DNA of 64,000 bases, from contig JAJTYM010000010.1 in assembly GCA_021463345.1 (NCBI GenBank), positions 17,123 through 81,122 of the forward strand, given 5' to 3'. The position numbers were made by a program, and so were the translations under genes. This document shows positions 1-8,598 of the stretch, one piece after another. This stretch comes from Pseudobdellovibrionaceae bacterium. Its GTDB lineage: Bacteria > Bdellovibrionota > Bdellovibrionia > Bdellovibrionales > JAMPXM01. The number at the start of each line of letters is the position of its first letter. Position 1 is the stretch's first letter. The notes beneath the pieces are model-generated. The model was given only the letters and a program-made list of their open reading frames with translations. It was not told where the DNA came from and made no database searches.

Positions 1-930
1 ATCGGCGCGCCGATGTTCCTCGTTTCCAACGTCGAGATGGTCGTGGCCGTGTCCGAGGCCGGCGGCATCGGGACGTTCCCGGCGCTCAACTTCCGGCCGG
101 TCGAAGCGTATCGAAGCGCGTTGAGGGACATCGCCGCGCGCACGAGCAAGCCTTGGGGCGTGAACATCATCGTCAACAAAAGCAACGCGCGCCGGAAGGA
201 AGACCTCAGGCACGCGCTCGACAACGGCGCGCGCCTCCTGGTCACCTCGCTCGGCAGCCCGGCCGAGGTCATCCGCGAGGCGCATAAAAGCGGCGCCAAG
301 GTTTTTTGCGACGTCACCAATCTCCAGCACGCGCAGAAAGCCCAGGACCTCGGCGCCGACGGCGTGATCGCGGTGGGCGTTGGCGCGGGCGGGCACGCCG
401 GTCCCGTGTCGCCGATCGTGCTGGTCCCTTGGCTCAAGGAGAAACTTCGGATCCCGATCGTCGCCGCCGGAGGTTTCGCGAGCGGCCGCACGATCGCCGC
501 CGCGCTCGCCCTGGGCGCGTCGGCCGCGCACGTCGGCACGCGGTTCATCGCGAGCGTCGAGGCCGGGGTCGACGGCGCGTACAAAAAAGCGGTCGTCGAC
601 GCGACCCCGGAAGACATCGTCATGACCACGAGGATCTCGGGCACTCCGGCCGCGGTCATCAGGACGCCGTACGTCGAGAAACTCGGTCTCGACCTCCACT
701 GGGCCTTGAAAGCGCTCAAGGACCAGCCGCGCGCGAAAAAATACGTCGTGCCGCTCATCCATTGGCTGGGCATGCGGCAATTGGAGGAGGCGGCGAACAA
801 ACCGACGTGGAAAACGGTTTGGTCGGCGGGCCAGAGCGTGGGGCTCGTGCACGACATCCTGCCGTGCGCGGAAATCATGGAGAGGCTCGTCGGAGAATAC
901 TTCGACGCGGTCGCGGGCATGCCGAAATGA
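1..930 (+). CDS. Nitronate monooxygenase family protein (5' end outside window)
   Basis: The frame is open from base 1 and reads IGAPMFLVSN before the first ATG at 13. Family members usually start further upstream with a similar glycine-alanine-proline-methionine stretch, so this is the C-terminal major part of a gene that begins outside the window. The protein is a TIM-barrel flavoprotein of the nitronate monooxygenase / 2-nitropropane dioxygenase type, which oxidises alkyl nitronates with FMN. Visible family features are the GVGAGGHAGP segment, the phosphate-binding stretch IPIVAAGGFASGRT and the following ALGASAAHVGTRFIA. It lies 50 bases before a hotdog-fold gene on the same strand. Family assignment is solid; the true substrate is unknown. 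Confidence 0.88.
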   Translation: MGAPMFLVSNVEMVVAVSEAGGIGTFPALNFRPVEAYRSALRDIAARTSKPWGVNIIVNKSNARRKEDLRHALDNGARLLVTSLGSPAEVIREAHKSGAKVFCDVTNLQHAQKAQDLGADGVIAVGVGAGGHAGPVSPIVLVPWLKEKLRIPIVAAGGFASGRTIAAALALGASAAHVGTRFIASVEAGVDGAYKKAVVDATPEDIVMTTRISGTPAAVIRTPYVEKLGLDLHWALKALKDQPRAKKYVVPLIHWLGMRQLEEAANKPTWKTVWSAGQSVGLVHDILPCAEIMERLVGEYFDAVAGMPK

Positions 931-980
931 GGGCGCCATCCGCGCGGCTTCGGCCGCGGGATTCACCGGGAACGGAGAGT

Positions 981-1493
981 ATGAAGTTCGCTTTGTTGGA
1001 TCTCAAGAAAATCGACCCGATCAAACTGACGGCCAGGATCCCCAACGAAACGCTGAGGAAACGCGTGCTCGACGTGGTGATGACCGTGAGCGTCCCGTTC
1101 AACCGTTGGCTCGGCTTCCGATTCGAGCGGATCGGGGAGGATCGGGTCGTCGTGATCTCGCCGCCGCGCCGGCTGCGCGAGAACCATGTCGGCGGCGCGC
1201 ACGCCTGTTGCCTCGCGCTCATGGGCGAGTACGCGGCCGGAATGTGCATCGCGTCCCATTACGGAATCGACGGGCATCGACTCATCATCGGCAAGCTCGA
1301 CATCGATTACCACAAGCAGGGCCGCGGCTGGCTGCGCGCCGAGGCGTCCGCGCCCACCGCTTGGCCCGAGCCCCGCGACGGAGAGGCGTGGATCGACATG
1401 GAAACGAGGATCACCGACTCGAAAGACGGCCATGTCGCGACCTGCAAAACGAAGTGGCAGCTCAAAGACTGGTCGCGCGTCCGCGAGAAGTGA
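981..1493 (+). CDS. DUF4442-like hotdog-fold protein (possible thioesterase)
   Basis: A 170-residue protein starting MKFALLDLKKIDP. The ATG at 981 is preceded by GGAACGGAGAG, a good ribosome binding site. The middle part, with NHVGGAHACCLALMGEYAAGM followed by a strand reading KLDIDYHKQGRGWLRAEA, matches the layout of the DUF4442/PaaI-like hotdog family: a central helix carrying an N-H-x-G-x-x-H pattern and a long beta sheet. Members are proposed acyl-CoA thioesterases, but the substrate here is unknown. It sits 50 bases downstream of the nitronate monooxygenase gene and may be co-transcribed with it. Confidence 0.7.
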   Translation: MKFALLDLKKIDPIKLTARIPNETLRKRVLDVVMTVSVPFNRWLGFRFERIGEDRVVVISPPRRLRENHVGGAHACCLALMGEYAAGMCIASHYGIDGHRLIIGKLDIDYHKQGRGWLRAEASAPTAWPEPRDGEAWIDMETRITDSKDGHVATCKTKWQLKDWSRVREK

Positions 1494-1535
1494 CCCGCGT
1501 GCCGCCTGGCGCGAGCGCGCCCCAGCCGTCGTCGG

Positions 1536-1847
1536 TCAACCGGCGCTGAGGGCTTGTTTGAGCTCGCCCGACTCGTACATCTCCATCATGATGTCGCTGC
1601 CGCCGACGAGTTCCTTGTCGACGTAGAGCTGCGGGATGGTCGGCCAATTGCCGTACTCTTTGATTCCTTGGCGGATGTCGGGATCCGAAAGCACGTCGAC
1701 GGCGTGGAAGTCGACGTTGAGCGCGCCCAGGATGGCGGTCGCGCGGGCCGAAAAACCGCATTGCGGGAACTGGGGCGTGCCTTTCATGAAGAGCACGACT
1801 TTGTTGTCAGCGAGGATCTTCTCGATTCTTGATTTCACGTCGGCCAT
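1536..1847 (-). CDS. grxD: Monothiol glutaredoxin, Grx4 type
   Basis: A 103-residue protein from the ATG at 1847, chosen because AGGAGACCGCG lies just upstream. A longer frame starting at 1877 would overlap bolA. It contains the KGTPQFPQCGFSARA segment with the diagnostic monothiol CGFS active site, then the WPTIPQLYV cis-proline loop and the GGSDIMMEMYESGEL glutathione-binding end. Grx4 proteins bind a [2Fe-2S] cluster with glutathione, often as a heterodimer with BolA, and act in cluster trafficking and iron sensing. The bolA gene lies directly upstream on the same strand with a 26-base gap, so the partners appear to be made from one transcript. Confidence 0.95.
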   Translation of the reverse strand: MADVKSRIEKILADNKVVLFMKGTPQFPQCGFSARATAILGALNVDFHAVDVLSDPDIRQGIKEYGNWPTIPQLYVDKELVGGSDIMMEMYESGELKQALSAG

Positions 1848-1873
1848 CGCGGTCTCCTGTCCCGTTTGAGCTG

Positions 1874-2107
1874 TCAACCTTGCTTGAGCGAGGTTTTGAT
1901 CGTCAGGGCGTGGACTTCGCCGGTTTTCAATTCGGCGTCGAATACGTTCATGACGTGTTTGTGTTGTTGGATTCGGTTCATGCCTTGGAACGCGTCGCTT
2001 TGCACCGAAACCTGGTAGTGGTCATGGGTTCCGGTCAAATCGACGACCTCCACGAGTCCACCGGGGTAGGCTTGCTCAAGGCGTCTTTTCAACTGCTCAG
2101 GTGTCAT
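1874..2107 (-). CDS. BolA/IbaG family protein
   Basis: A 77-residue protein from the ATG at 2107 (MTPEQLKRRLEQAYPGG). A TTG start at 2149 would add 14 residues of poor family fit. The class II KH-like fold of BolA is visible: the acidic strand EVVDLTGTHDHYQVSV, the F-x-G-M-x-x-I-Q-Q-H-K segment (AFQGMNRIQQHKHVMNVF) and the terminal VHALTIKT. BolA proteins partner with monothiol glutaredoxins in Fe-S and iron homeostasis, and the grxD gene follows directly, which supports that role. Whether it is BolA or IbaG proper cannot be decided from the sequence alone. Confidence 0.9.
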   Translation of the reverse strand: MTPEQLKRRLEQAYPGGLVEVVDLTGTHDHYQVSVQSDAFQGMNRIQQHKHVMNVFDAELKTGEVHALTIKTSLKQG

Positions 2108-2201
2108 TACATTCGCTTTCGGGATTTCGTCAGGGACCGGTTCTAACAAAAACCTTTACGCAGCGCAAGGTTATGGCTATCGGGAAAGGCTCTATTCGTA
2201 T

Positions 2202-2513
2202 ATGATGCCCTGCATGATCGATGATCCCCACGAGCGCGAGCGACATATTCGACGGGAGCGCGCCAAAGCTCGGGAACTCAAACAGAGCCAATGGTGGCGG
2301 CAGCAAATCGGTCCCGGGATCTGTCGCCATTGCGGCGCCAAATTCGCCAGGCATGAACTGACCATGGATCATCTCATTCCGCTCGCGCGCGGGGGGAAGA
2401 CGGTCAAGAGCAATGTCGCCGTCTCATGCCGGTCCTGCAACGCGGCCCGAAGCCACGTTTTGGACGTGGAAAGAACATTCGAAGCGTTCGCGCCGCCCTC
2501 CGACGGACCCTGA
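2202..2513 (+). CDS. Small HNH endonuclease
   Basis: A 103-residue protein with a very charged N-terminal helix (residues 6 to 35), then a CxxC zinc pair (CRHCGAKF), the HNH core MDHLIPLARGGKTVKSN and a second CxxC (CRSCNAAR). The DHLIPLARGG histidine and the N of KSNVAVSC are the expected catalytic and zinc-loop residues. It is a stand-alone HNH protein of the McrA-like type, with no partner methylase or phage gene nearby. It is divergent from bolA. Starts at 2202, 2205 and 2214 are all possible; none has a strong ribosome binding site. Its biological target is unknown. Confidence 0.85.
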   Translation: MMPCMIDDPHERERHIRRERAKARELKQSQWWRQQIGPGICRHCGAKFARHELTMDHLIPLARGGKTVKSNVAVSCRSCNAARSHVLDVERTFEAFAPPSDGP

Positions 2514-2535
2514 CCGTGGTGGGAGGGCGTTCACG

Positions 2536-3054
2536 TCACCTCGACGCGTCCATCACGTCGATCAGCTCGATTTCGAAAATCAGAGGCGCGTTCGGCGGGA
2601 CTTCCGTGCGGGCGCCGCGTTTCCCGTAGGCCATTTCGCTCGGGATGATCAACCGGCGTTTCCCGCCGGTCTTCATGTCTTTGAAGCCTTCGTCCCATCC
2701 CTTGATCACTTTTCCCGCGCCGAGGAGAAAGCTCCACGGCTCGTTGCGCTTCAAGGACGAATCGATCTGCTTGCCTTTCCCCCCCGGCGCGGTCGAATCG
2801 TACAGCCAGCCGGTGTAATGGACTTTCACGCTCTTGCCTTTGATCGCGGGCTTGCCTTTGCCGATGACGATGTCCTCGACCGTCAGGCGTTTGGGGTCGT
2901 TCGGATTTTTCGCCGGTTCGGTTTTTTTCGCCGTGGGCGGCGGGGCGGGAGGGGGCGGAGCCGGGGTTGACGCTGGCTCCTCGGCCGGGGGAGTTTGCGC
3001 GCTCGCGAGCGCGATGAAAAAGAGGCTGGCGAAGATGAACGCGGCCGTGCGCAT
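2536..3054 (-). CDS. Exported FKBP-type peptidyl-prolyl cis-trans isomerase
   Basis: A 172-residue protein from the ATG at 3054, with GGAGAG about 9 bases upstream. It begins with a signal peptide (MRTAAFIFASLFFIALASAQ), then a proline/alanine-rich linker to about residue 55, then one FKBP domain. FKBP hallmarks are VKVHYTGWLYD, the FLLGAGKVIKGWDEG active-site segment and the PSEMAYGKRGA loop followed by PPNAPLIFEIEL. It should speed proline isomerisation of folding proteins in the periplasm or, if retained by its N-terminus, at the inner membrane. It is a single-gene unit divergent from the topoisomerase VI operon. Confidence 0.93.
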   Translation of the reverse strand: MRTAAFIFASLFFIALASAQTPPAEEPASTPAPPPPAPPPTAKKTEPAKNPNDPKRLTVEDIVIGKGKPAIKGKSVKVHYTGWLYDSTAPGGKGKQIDSSLKRNEPWSFLLGAGKVIKGWDEGFKDMKTGGKRRLIIPSEMAYGKRGARTEVPPNAPLIFEIELIDVMDASR

Positions 3055-3418
3055 AGCTGTCGACTCTCCAGAGGGTTGAGGGATCAGGCGTATGTTAGTC
3101 ACGCTCGCGCGCGGCGAGCAAGGTCGGAGAGGTCCAGGCCCTTGGGCTAGATGGCGCCTAATCGCCCCGTCGCGCGCGGGAATCCCCTCGAGTCCGGCGA
3201 TCGGTGCTTGTAGAGTCTCAGGTCTTCGATTCGGGGCCGGCAGCTTTGGATGATTGTCTTTTCAAACGTTTATTGCTTTGATGGGGACGATTCGTCGCGT
3301 TTCGCCGTGTGTTATGCATCGCGTGATCTCGTTCTGACGCGTCCTACGACGTGCGTGACCGATGCATTTGCGCGATCGACGCATTTGTTGGGTGCTTTGT
3401 TGGGAAGGAAAAACGCGA
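3055..3418. other. Intergenic region between fkp and the topoisomerase VI operon
   Basis: This 364-base divergent gap must hold promoters for both directions. On the + strand TTGTCT at 3254 and TTTGAT at 3277, 17 bases apart, are a possible weak sigma-70 promoter for top6B. I see no hairpin with a T tract, no clear operator and no convincing small gene. Confidence 0.4.
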
Positions 3419-5263
3419 GTGACCAAAAAGATCACCAGTAGCAGCACAGCCGAATACTTCGCCAAGAACCTGCAGCAGGTCGGCTTTTCGTCGCCGACCA
3501 AAGCCGTGTTGACGACATTGAAGGAAGCCGTCGACAACGCGCTCGACGCCTGCGAGGAGCACGATCTCCTGCCGGAGATCCGCGTTTCGATCAAGAAAGT
3601 CGGTTCCGGCGCGTCCAAGAGCACGGATCTGGTCGAGATCGCCGTCGAGGACAACGGGCCCGGCATCGACCCCGACGACCTCGCCAAGGTCTTCGGCGAG
3701 TACCTCGCGTCCTCGAAGTTCGGCCGCGGGCAGTGCACCCGCGGGCAGCAGGGGATCGGCATCTCGGCCGCCACCACGTGGGCGCAGCTGACCAACGCGA
3801 TGGGCGCGCGCGTGACCACCAAGACCGCGCGCATGCGCAAGGCCGTGTCGGCGATCGTCGACGTCGACATCAAAGGGAACAGGGGCGTCCTCAAGAAGAA
3901 GGACACGATCGACTGGGACATCCCGCACGGCACGAAAGTGGAGTTCCGCATCGACGGCCGCGTGCAGCTCAACGGCGACGGCGGCCTGCTCACCTATCTC
4001 GAGGGCACGACGCTCGTCAACCCGCACCTCACGCTCCACTACGAGCTGCCCGACCTTGAAACGAAAACGGTCGAGCGCGTCAGCCAGGTTTTGCCCGATG
4101 TCCCCTCGGCGACGTTGCCGCATCCCCACACGATGAAGCTCGGCGAATTCATGACCCACGCCCACCTCTACGGCAAGGTGGATTTCTCCAAGTTCCTCAA
4201 GACGGGCTTCTCGCGCGTGACCGACGTGACGATCAAGGAGTTCGTCAAAAACGGCATGCCCAGGGCGCTCGTCGACAAGCCCGTCATGAGGATGAGCGAG
4301 GAGGAGTTCAAGACCGCCTTCAGCGTGATCCAGAAGACCGAGCTCCAGCAGCCGTCGACCCGCTCCGTGCTCACGGTGGGCGAAGAGGCGCTCTCGAAAT
4401 CGATTTTGCGATTGGGCGAGGTCGATTTCTTCTCGGTCATGACGCGCAAACCGCGGATCTGCGACTTCAAACCGGTCGTCGTCGAGGTGGCCCTCGCGCG
4501 GTTCCTCGATCGAGGCGCCGGCGACGAGCCCGTGCAACTGCTGCGTTTCGCCAACCGCGTGCCGCTGCAATTCGATAAATCCGCGTGCGCGATCACGAAG
4601 GCCGTGGAAAGCGTCAACTGGCGCGCGTACGGGCTCGGGCAGAGCAAGGACAGTTTGCCGCTCGGGCCTTACGTCTTCGCGGTCTCGGTGGTCTCGCCGT
4701 TCATCAAGTTCAAGAACGCGTCCAAAGAGACGATCGACGGCTCCGACGAATTGATCGAGGAGATCCGCCGCGCGCTGATGCAGGCGGGTCAGAAGCTTTC
4801 CCGCCACATCCGCAAGGAGTCGCGCGAGGCCGATCTCGAGCGGAAATTGCAGCACATCGAGCAGTTCGGGCCGATCCTGGTCGAGGGGCTCGTGCGGATC
4901 GTCGGCGCTCCGGAGTCGCGCAAGAAGCGCGCGGAGGACGGCCTCAAGAAACTCCTCGGCCGCGACACGCGCGACGCCGAGGCGGCCCTCTCCGACGCGC
5001 AGACGAAACTCGCGGCGCTCAAGGAGCGCGAGCGCAGGCTCGGCATCGGCGGGAACGTCGAGGAGCCCGACGCGGAAGATCGAGCGGGGGGAGATGCCGC
5101 GGCGAGCGGATCCCCGCCGGCGGCGCGCAAGGGCAAGCCGGGCGGGACGTCCAAGGCTTCCAAGGCGGCGGGAGAGGCGGTCTCCGCGAGATTCGCCGCG
5201 ACAACCACGAAGGCGACGGGCCCGGCGTCCACGAGCGCGACGTCCACGGGCAAGAAAGCCTGA
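3419..5263 (+). CDS. top6B: DNA topoisomerase VI subunit B
   Basis: A 614-residue protein from a GTG start at 3419, preceded by GGAAGGAA. It is the ATPase subunit of type IIB topoisomerase VI, which passes one duplex through another. The GHKL (Bergerat) ATP site is intact: N-box KEAVDNALDACE near residues 35-46, VEDNGPGID near 77-83 and the glycine-rich lid RGQQGIGIS near 108-116. The middle holds the H2TH-like region and the transducer, with a lysine in SKETID where the family switch lysine is expected. The last 100 or so residues are an extra helix and a low-complexity Lys/Ala/Ser/Thr/Gly tail, making it longer than archaeal proteins of about 530 residues. The A subunit follows after 15 bases. 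Confidence 0.95.
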   Translation: MTKKITSSSTAEYFAKNLQQVGFSSPTKAVLTTLKEAVDNALDACEEHDLLPEIRVSIKKVGSGASKSTDLVEIAVEDNGPGIDPDDLAKVFGEYLASSKFGRGQCTRGQQGIGISAATTWAQLTNAMGARVTTKTARMRKAVSAIVDVDIKGNRGVLKKKDTIDWDIPHGTKVEFRIDGRVQLNGDGGLLTYLEGTTLVNPHLTLHYELPDLETKTVERVSQVLPDVPSATLPHPHTMKLGEFMTHAHLYGKVDFSKFLKTGFSRVTDVTIKEFVKNGMPRALVDKPVMRMSEEEFKTAFSVIQKTELQQPSTRSVLTVGEEALSKSILRLGEVDFFSVMTRKPRICDFKPVVVEVALARFLDRGAGDEPVQLLRFANRVPLQFDKSACAITKAVESVNWRAYGLGQSKDSLPLGPYVFAVSVVSPFIKFKNASKETIDGSDELIEEIRRALMQAGQKLSRHIRKESREADLERKLQHIEQFGPILVEGLVRIVGAPESRKKRAEDGLKKLLGRDTRDAEAALSDAQTKLAALKERERRLGIGGNVEEPDAEDRAGGDAAASGSPPAARKGKPGGTSKASKAAGEAVSARFAATTTKATGPASTSATSTGKKA

Positions 5264-5278
5264 CATAAGGAAGCAATC

Positions 5279-6445
5279 ATGACGGATAAAATCATTCGCA
5301 TCCGAAACCTGACCAAAGACATCCCCAAAGAGGCGAAGACCCTCTGTGACGCCGTCCTGAGGGAGCTCGAGAACGCCAATCGCCCCGTGCTGGAGGCGGT
5401 GAAATGCTCGCTCGACAACAGCGAGTACGACCCGAAGGTCGGCTACCTCACGCCCGGCGACAAGCGCGTGCGCACGGAGCTTAACGTTTCGAGCGTGCAG
5501 AAGATGGCGCGCGTGGTTTTCCTGCTGGAGATCCTCCTCGACAACCTGAAGTCGGGGATGGTGAACACGAAGCGCGAGGTCTATTACATCTCCAAAGGTA
5601 AAGTGAAGGGCACGCCTTCCCTCAAACCGCTCGATTTCGCCGACCAGGACGAGTCGGACTCGATCATCGATTTCATCGGCGACATGATGGAAGTCTATCG
5701 CGAGGAGCTCAACTGCTTCGCCAACGACCGCGGCGGCCAGACGTACTCGCAACAGCTCGTCGTGACGGAAACCTTGCCGGACGGGGAAACCGCCACGATC
5801 GATCTGAGCACGCTCGGCACCTCCCCCTTTCAGCCGAAGAACAAGCCGCAGGCGCTCAAACTCAAGGCGAAAAAGAAGATCGATTTCTGCCTGGTCGTCG
5901 AATCGGAAGGCACGGCCGGCACGCTCGTCGCCAACGGCATGACCAAGCGGCACAACTGCATCGTCATGGGCGCCCAGGGCGTGCCTTCCAACGGCGTGCG
6001 CGGCTGGTGCAAGCTGATCCAGAACCAGATCAAGGTGCCGATCTACTTCTTCGGAGACCTCGACGCGTACACGATGCAGAACATTTTCCGCACGTTGAAG
6101 GCCGGTTCGGCCGCGAGCCTCATCCGGAACTCCGATTTCTCGGCGCCTGAGGTCCGCTTCCTCGGCGTTCTGCCCGAGGACGTGAAGAAGTACGATCTCT
6201 ACTGCTACCCTGTGAAGGAGAATGATCAGGCCGAGGCGCGCTCGCTGAAAAAAGCCAAGGACGCCCTGGCCAACGACCCTTTCTTCCAGGACAAGAAGAA
6301 CAGGCGGCTCGCCGCGATCCTCGAATGGCTCGTGAAGAACAAGCTGCGTTGCGAGCAGCAGGCCCTGTTTTCGGTGAACACGAAGGATCCGCTGATGGCC
6401 GAGAAAATCATCGTCGACAAAATCAAGTCGGGCTCGTTCGTTTAA
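5279..6445 (+). CDS. top6A: DNA topoisomerase VI subunit A (Spo11 family)
   Basis: A 388-residue protein with AAGGAAG just before the ATG. It is the DNA-cleaving subunit and is related to the meiotic protein Spo11. The winged-helix 5Y-CAP domain carries the tyrosine that links covalently to DNA, in NTKREVYYIS (residues 102-103). The Toprim metal site follows: glutamate 208 in LVVESEGTAG and the Asp-x-Asp pair at 260/262 in YFFGDLDAYTMQ. All catalytic residues are present, so it should be active together with subunit B, with which it forms an A2B2 complex. The gene order B then A in one operon is as in archaea. Confidence 0.95.
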   Translation: MTDKIIRIRNLTKDIPKEAKTLCDAVLRELENANRPVLEAVKCSLDNSEYDPKVGYLTPGDKRVRTELNVSSVQKMARVVFLLEILLDNLKSGMVNTKREVYYISKGKVKGTPSLKPLDFADQDESDSIIDFIGDMMEVYREELNCFANDRGGQTYSQQLVVTETLPDGETATIDLSTLGTSPFQPKNKPQALKLKAKKKIDFCLVVESEGTAGTLVANGMTKRHNCIVMGAQGVPSNGVRGWCKLIQNQIKVPIYFFGDLDAYTMQNIFRTLKAGSAASLIRNSDFSAPEVRFLGVLPEDVKKYDLYCYPVKENDQAEARSLKKAKDALANDPFFQDKKNRRLAAILEWLVKNKLRCEQQALFSVNTKDPLMAEKIIVDKIKSGSFV

Positions 6446-6590
6446 AACGCGGCGCGCTTCGCTCCCGCCCGGGAGGCCGCCGCGCAGGCCCGGTTTCTTC
6501 GGGGGTCTCGGCCCCTGATTCTCAATTTGAGGCGGGCGAGCGCCCCCGGACCGGTCACGTTCGCGGGCAAAGATTCCGATGGAAGATTCG

Positions 6591-8507
6591 ATGGTTCACC
6601 GAGGTTCTCCGCGCCGTTCCGCAGTTTCCTCGTTCGTCGCCGCGCTCGTCGCGGCGTGCGCGGCCGCGTGCGCCTCGAAACCTCCTCAGTCGGCGGCCCA
6701 TCCGCCGCTTCCCGGCCCGATCGTCCCGCCCTTGGCGAGGGTGGAGACGGCGAACGTCGTCTCCACCGGAACGGCCGCCGAACGCATTTACTCGAAGGCC
6801 AAGGAAGCGGTCGTGAAGATCGTCGTGCGCAGGAACGGCCAACCGTACGCGTTCGGCGCGGGCTTTTTCGTCGCGGCCGACGGACGCCTGGTCACCAGCC
6901 GGCACGTGGTCAGGGAAGCGATCGCGCGCGACGGGCTCTCGCTCGAGTTCCAGCTCGCCGACGGGCGCACCACGGTCACCCGCTTCGCCGTCGGCGGCTG
7001 CGGGGACGAGCGCGAGCTCGACCTTTGCGTGCTCAAACTCGATCACAAACCACGCCGTTGGATCGACGCGGTCCCGACCCCCGCGCGCCCGGGAGAGCGG
7101 TCCTTCGTCATCGGGCATCCAGAGGGTTTCGAGTACACGTTTTCCGACGGCATCATCAGCGCCGTCCGCCGGCTCGAGTACGGCGTGAACTACGTGCAGT
7201 TCACCGCTTCGATCAGCCAGGGCAACAGCGGCGGCCCCGTGCTCGACGAGCGCGGACGCCTGCTCGGCATAGCCACCAAGTTCTCTGTCGAGGGCCAGAA
7301 CCTCAATTTCGCCATCGCCACTTCCGAAATCGCCTCGTATCTGCGTAAATACGCGAGGTTCATGCCTCTGGCCGCGTACTTGCGTGAGGAGGCCGCGGCC
7401 CTCGTCGAGGGGCTCGGCCGCAACCCGATGCGCAAATGGTTCCCGCCGACCGACCCGCGTTCGATCGAAGGGGCCAAGCGGAACTTGAAACTCGGCGACC
7501 CGGTCACGTATCAATTCCCCGTCGCCGAGGACACCGTGTTCCTGCCCGCGCCCAGCGGGTTGTTCGAAGGGTGCGCGCCCACGGATGACGCCGGCTCGCG
7601 CGCGGCCAGGTGCTTCGACAAACGGACGCGCACGGCGCTCGTCGTCGCGACTCTCCCCATCCGCGGCAAGCCGGTCCTCTCGCAGAGCGGCCAGTTGCCG
7701 GAAACCCCGCGCGTCCATGAGTTCGACCCCAAGGCTCCGGACTCGCGCCCCGGGGCCTCGCTACCGCTCCCCTGGAGCTGCCGTCGCGCGAAAGAATTCG
7801 CGAAATCGAGCCTAGCGGGCCGGGGGGACGGCGCGTGCTTCGCGATGGTCAAGAACAATGGCCGGTCCGGCGCCTTCAAACTCTTGGCGGAGGCCGAAAG
7901 TCTCGGGCGCGTCTACAGTTTCGTTCTGACCAGCGAGGAGCCGCGGCTCATCAACTACGCGCAAGCCTGGTTGTGGTTCGCGGTGTCCAACGCGGTCAGC
8001 GCCGGGATGGCCCGGTCGCCCGCCGAACTCCGCGGCCCCGCCGCGGTCCTCGGACGGCCCGCTTGGCCGTTCCAGGTGGATTTGCCGGCCCGCTACAAGG
8101 AGTTCGAGTTCATCCGTTCGCGCGGCGGGGGAACCTATCTCGCCAAGGCGTCCAAACCACCTTATTCGGTCGCGATCACGCCTCTGCGCCCGGGCGTGCC
8201 GCCCCAAGAGCGACGCGCGTTCCAAGACGGTATGTTGACCGCGGAAACGCAATCGGTCGTCGGGGCTCCCGGCGCGCCGAGGATCGAGAAGTCGAGCGCG
8301 GTGGTCAGGAGCCTCGATGGCGTATCCGGCTTCGTGATCGCCGGCCGCGGGCAGGGGGCCGCGCGGGACCGAGTGATCTTTCAGGGCGCGGTGCACGTCG
8401 AAGGCGTGACGTACGTCGCTTCGGGCACCGCTCAATGGAAAGACCGTTCGGAAGCGTCCATGGAATTCACGCGCATCCTGCGCAGCCTGCGCCCGATCGG
8501 CGAGTGA
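6591..8507 (+). CDS. Trypsin-like serine protease lipoprotein
   Basis: A 638-residue protein; the ATG at 6591 is favoured over 6579 because GGAAG lies 5 bases upstream. The N-terminus is a lipoprotein-like signal (cysteines near residues 23 and 27), so the protein is probably anchored in the periplasm. A chymotrypsin-fold domain of the DegP/S1C type follows with the full triad: His in VTSRHVV (about 105), Asp in ERELDLCVLKL (about 144) and Ser in QGNSGGPV (about 213). I see no PDZ domain. The C-terminal 380 residues form one or more domains I do not recognise. It is a single-gene unit 145 bases after top6A and convergent with the next gene. Confidence 0.85.
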   Translation: MVHRGSPRRSAVSSFVAALVAACAAACASKPPQSAAHPPLPGPIVPPLARVETANVVSTGTAAERIYSKAKEAVVKIVVRRNGQPYAFGAGFFVAADGRLVTSRHVVREAIARDGLSLEFQLADGRTTVTRFAVGGCGDERELDLCVLKLDHKPRRWIDAVPTPARPGERSFVIGHPEGFEYTFSDGIISAVRRLEYGVNYVQFTASISQGNSGGPVLDERGRLLGIATKFSVEGQNLNFAIATSEIASYLRKYARFMPLAAYLREEAAALVEGLGRNPMRKWFPPTDPRSIEGAKRNLKLGDPVTYQFPVAEDTVFLPAPSGLFEGCAPTDDAGSRAARCFDKRTRTALVVATLPIRGKPVLSQSGQLPETPRVHEFDPKAPDSRPGASLPLPWSCRRAKEFAKSSLAGRGDGACFAMVKNNGRSGAFKLLAEAESLGRVYSFVLTSEEPRLINYAQAWLWFAVSNAVSAGMARSPAELRGPAAVLGRPAWPFQVDLPARYKEFEFIRSRGGGTYLAKASKPPYSVAITPLRPGVPPQERRAFQDGMLTAETQSVVGAPGAPRIEKSSAVVRSLDGVSGFVIAGRGQGAARDRVIFQGAVHVEGVTYVASGTAQWKDRSEASMEFTRILRSLRPIGE

Positions 8508-8544
8508 GGGCCGGTAAACGAGCGCCCGGCTCCGGTCGCGCACC

Positions 8545-8570
8545 GAAAAAAAGGCCTCTTTCGAGGCCTT
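8545..8570 (-). terminator. Rho-independent terminator
   Basis: The arms AAGGCCTC (8551-8558) and GAGGCCTT (8563-8570) pair perfectly around TTTC. Read on the minus strand, the stem is followed by seven or more T residues, which ends the 8599-9279 gene. On the + strand a weaker T run follows, so it may also serve the protease gene that ends at 8507. Confidence 0.85.
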
Positions 8571-8598
8571 TCCGTTTCGCGCGATTTTCGGGAGCCGC

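Noticed and set aside
2150..2201. Longer BolA start (TTG at 2149)
   Set aside because: The additional residues do not fit the family, and there is an ATG at 2107 at the expected position.
3344..5953. Long minus-strand open frame across the topoisomerase VI genes
   Set aside because: It is antisense to top6B and top6A, which have complete motifs; the predicted protein has no recognisable domain.
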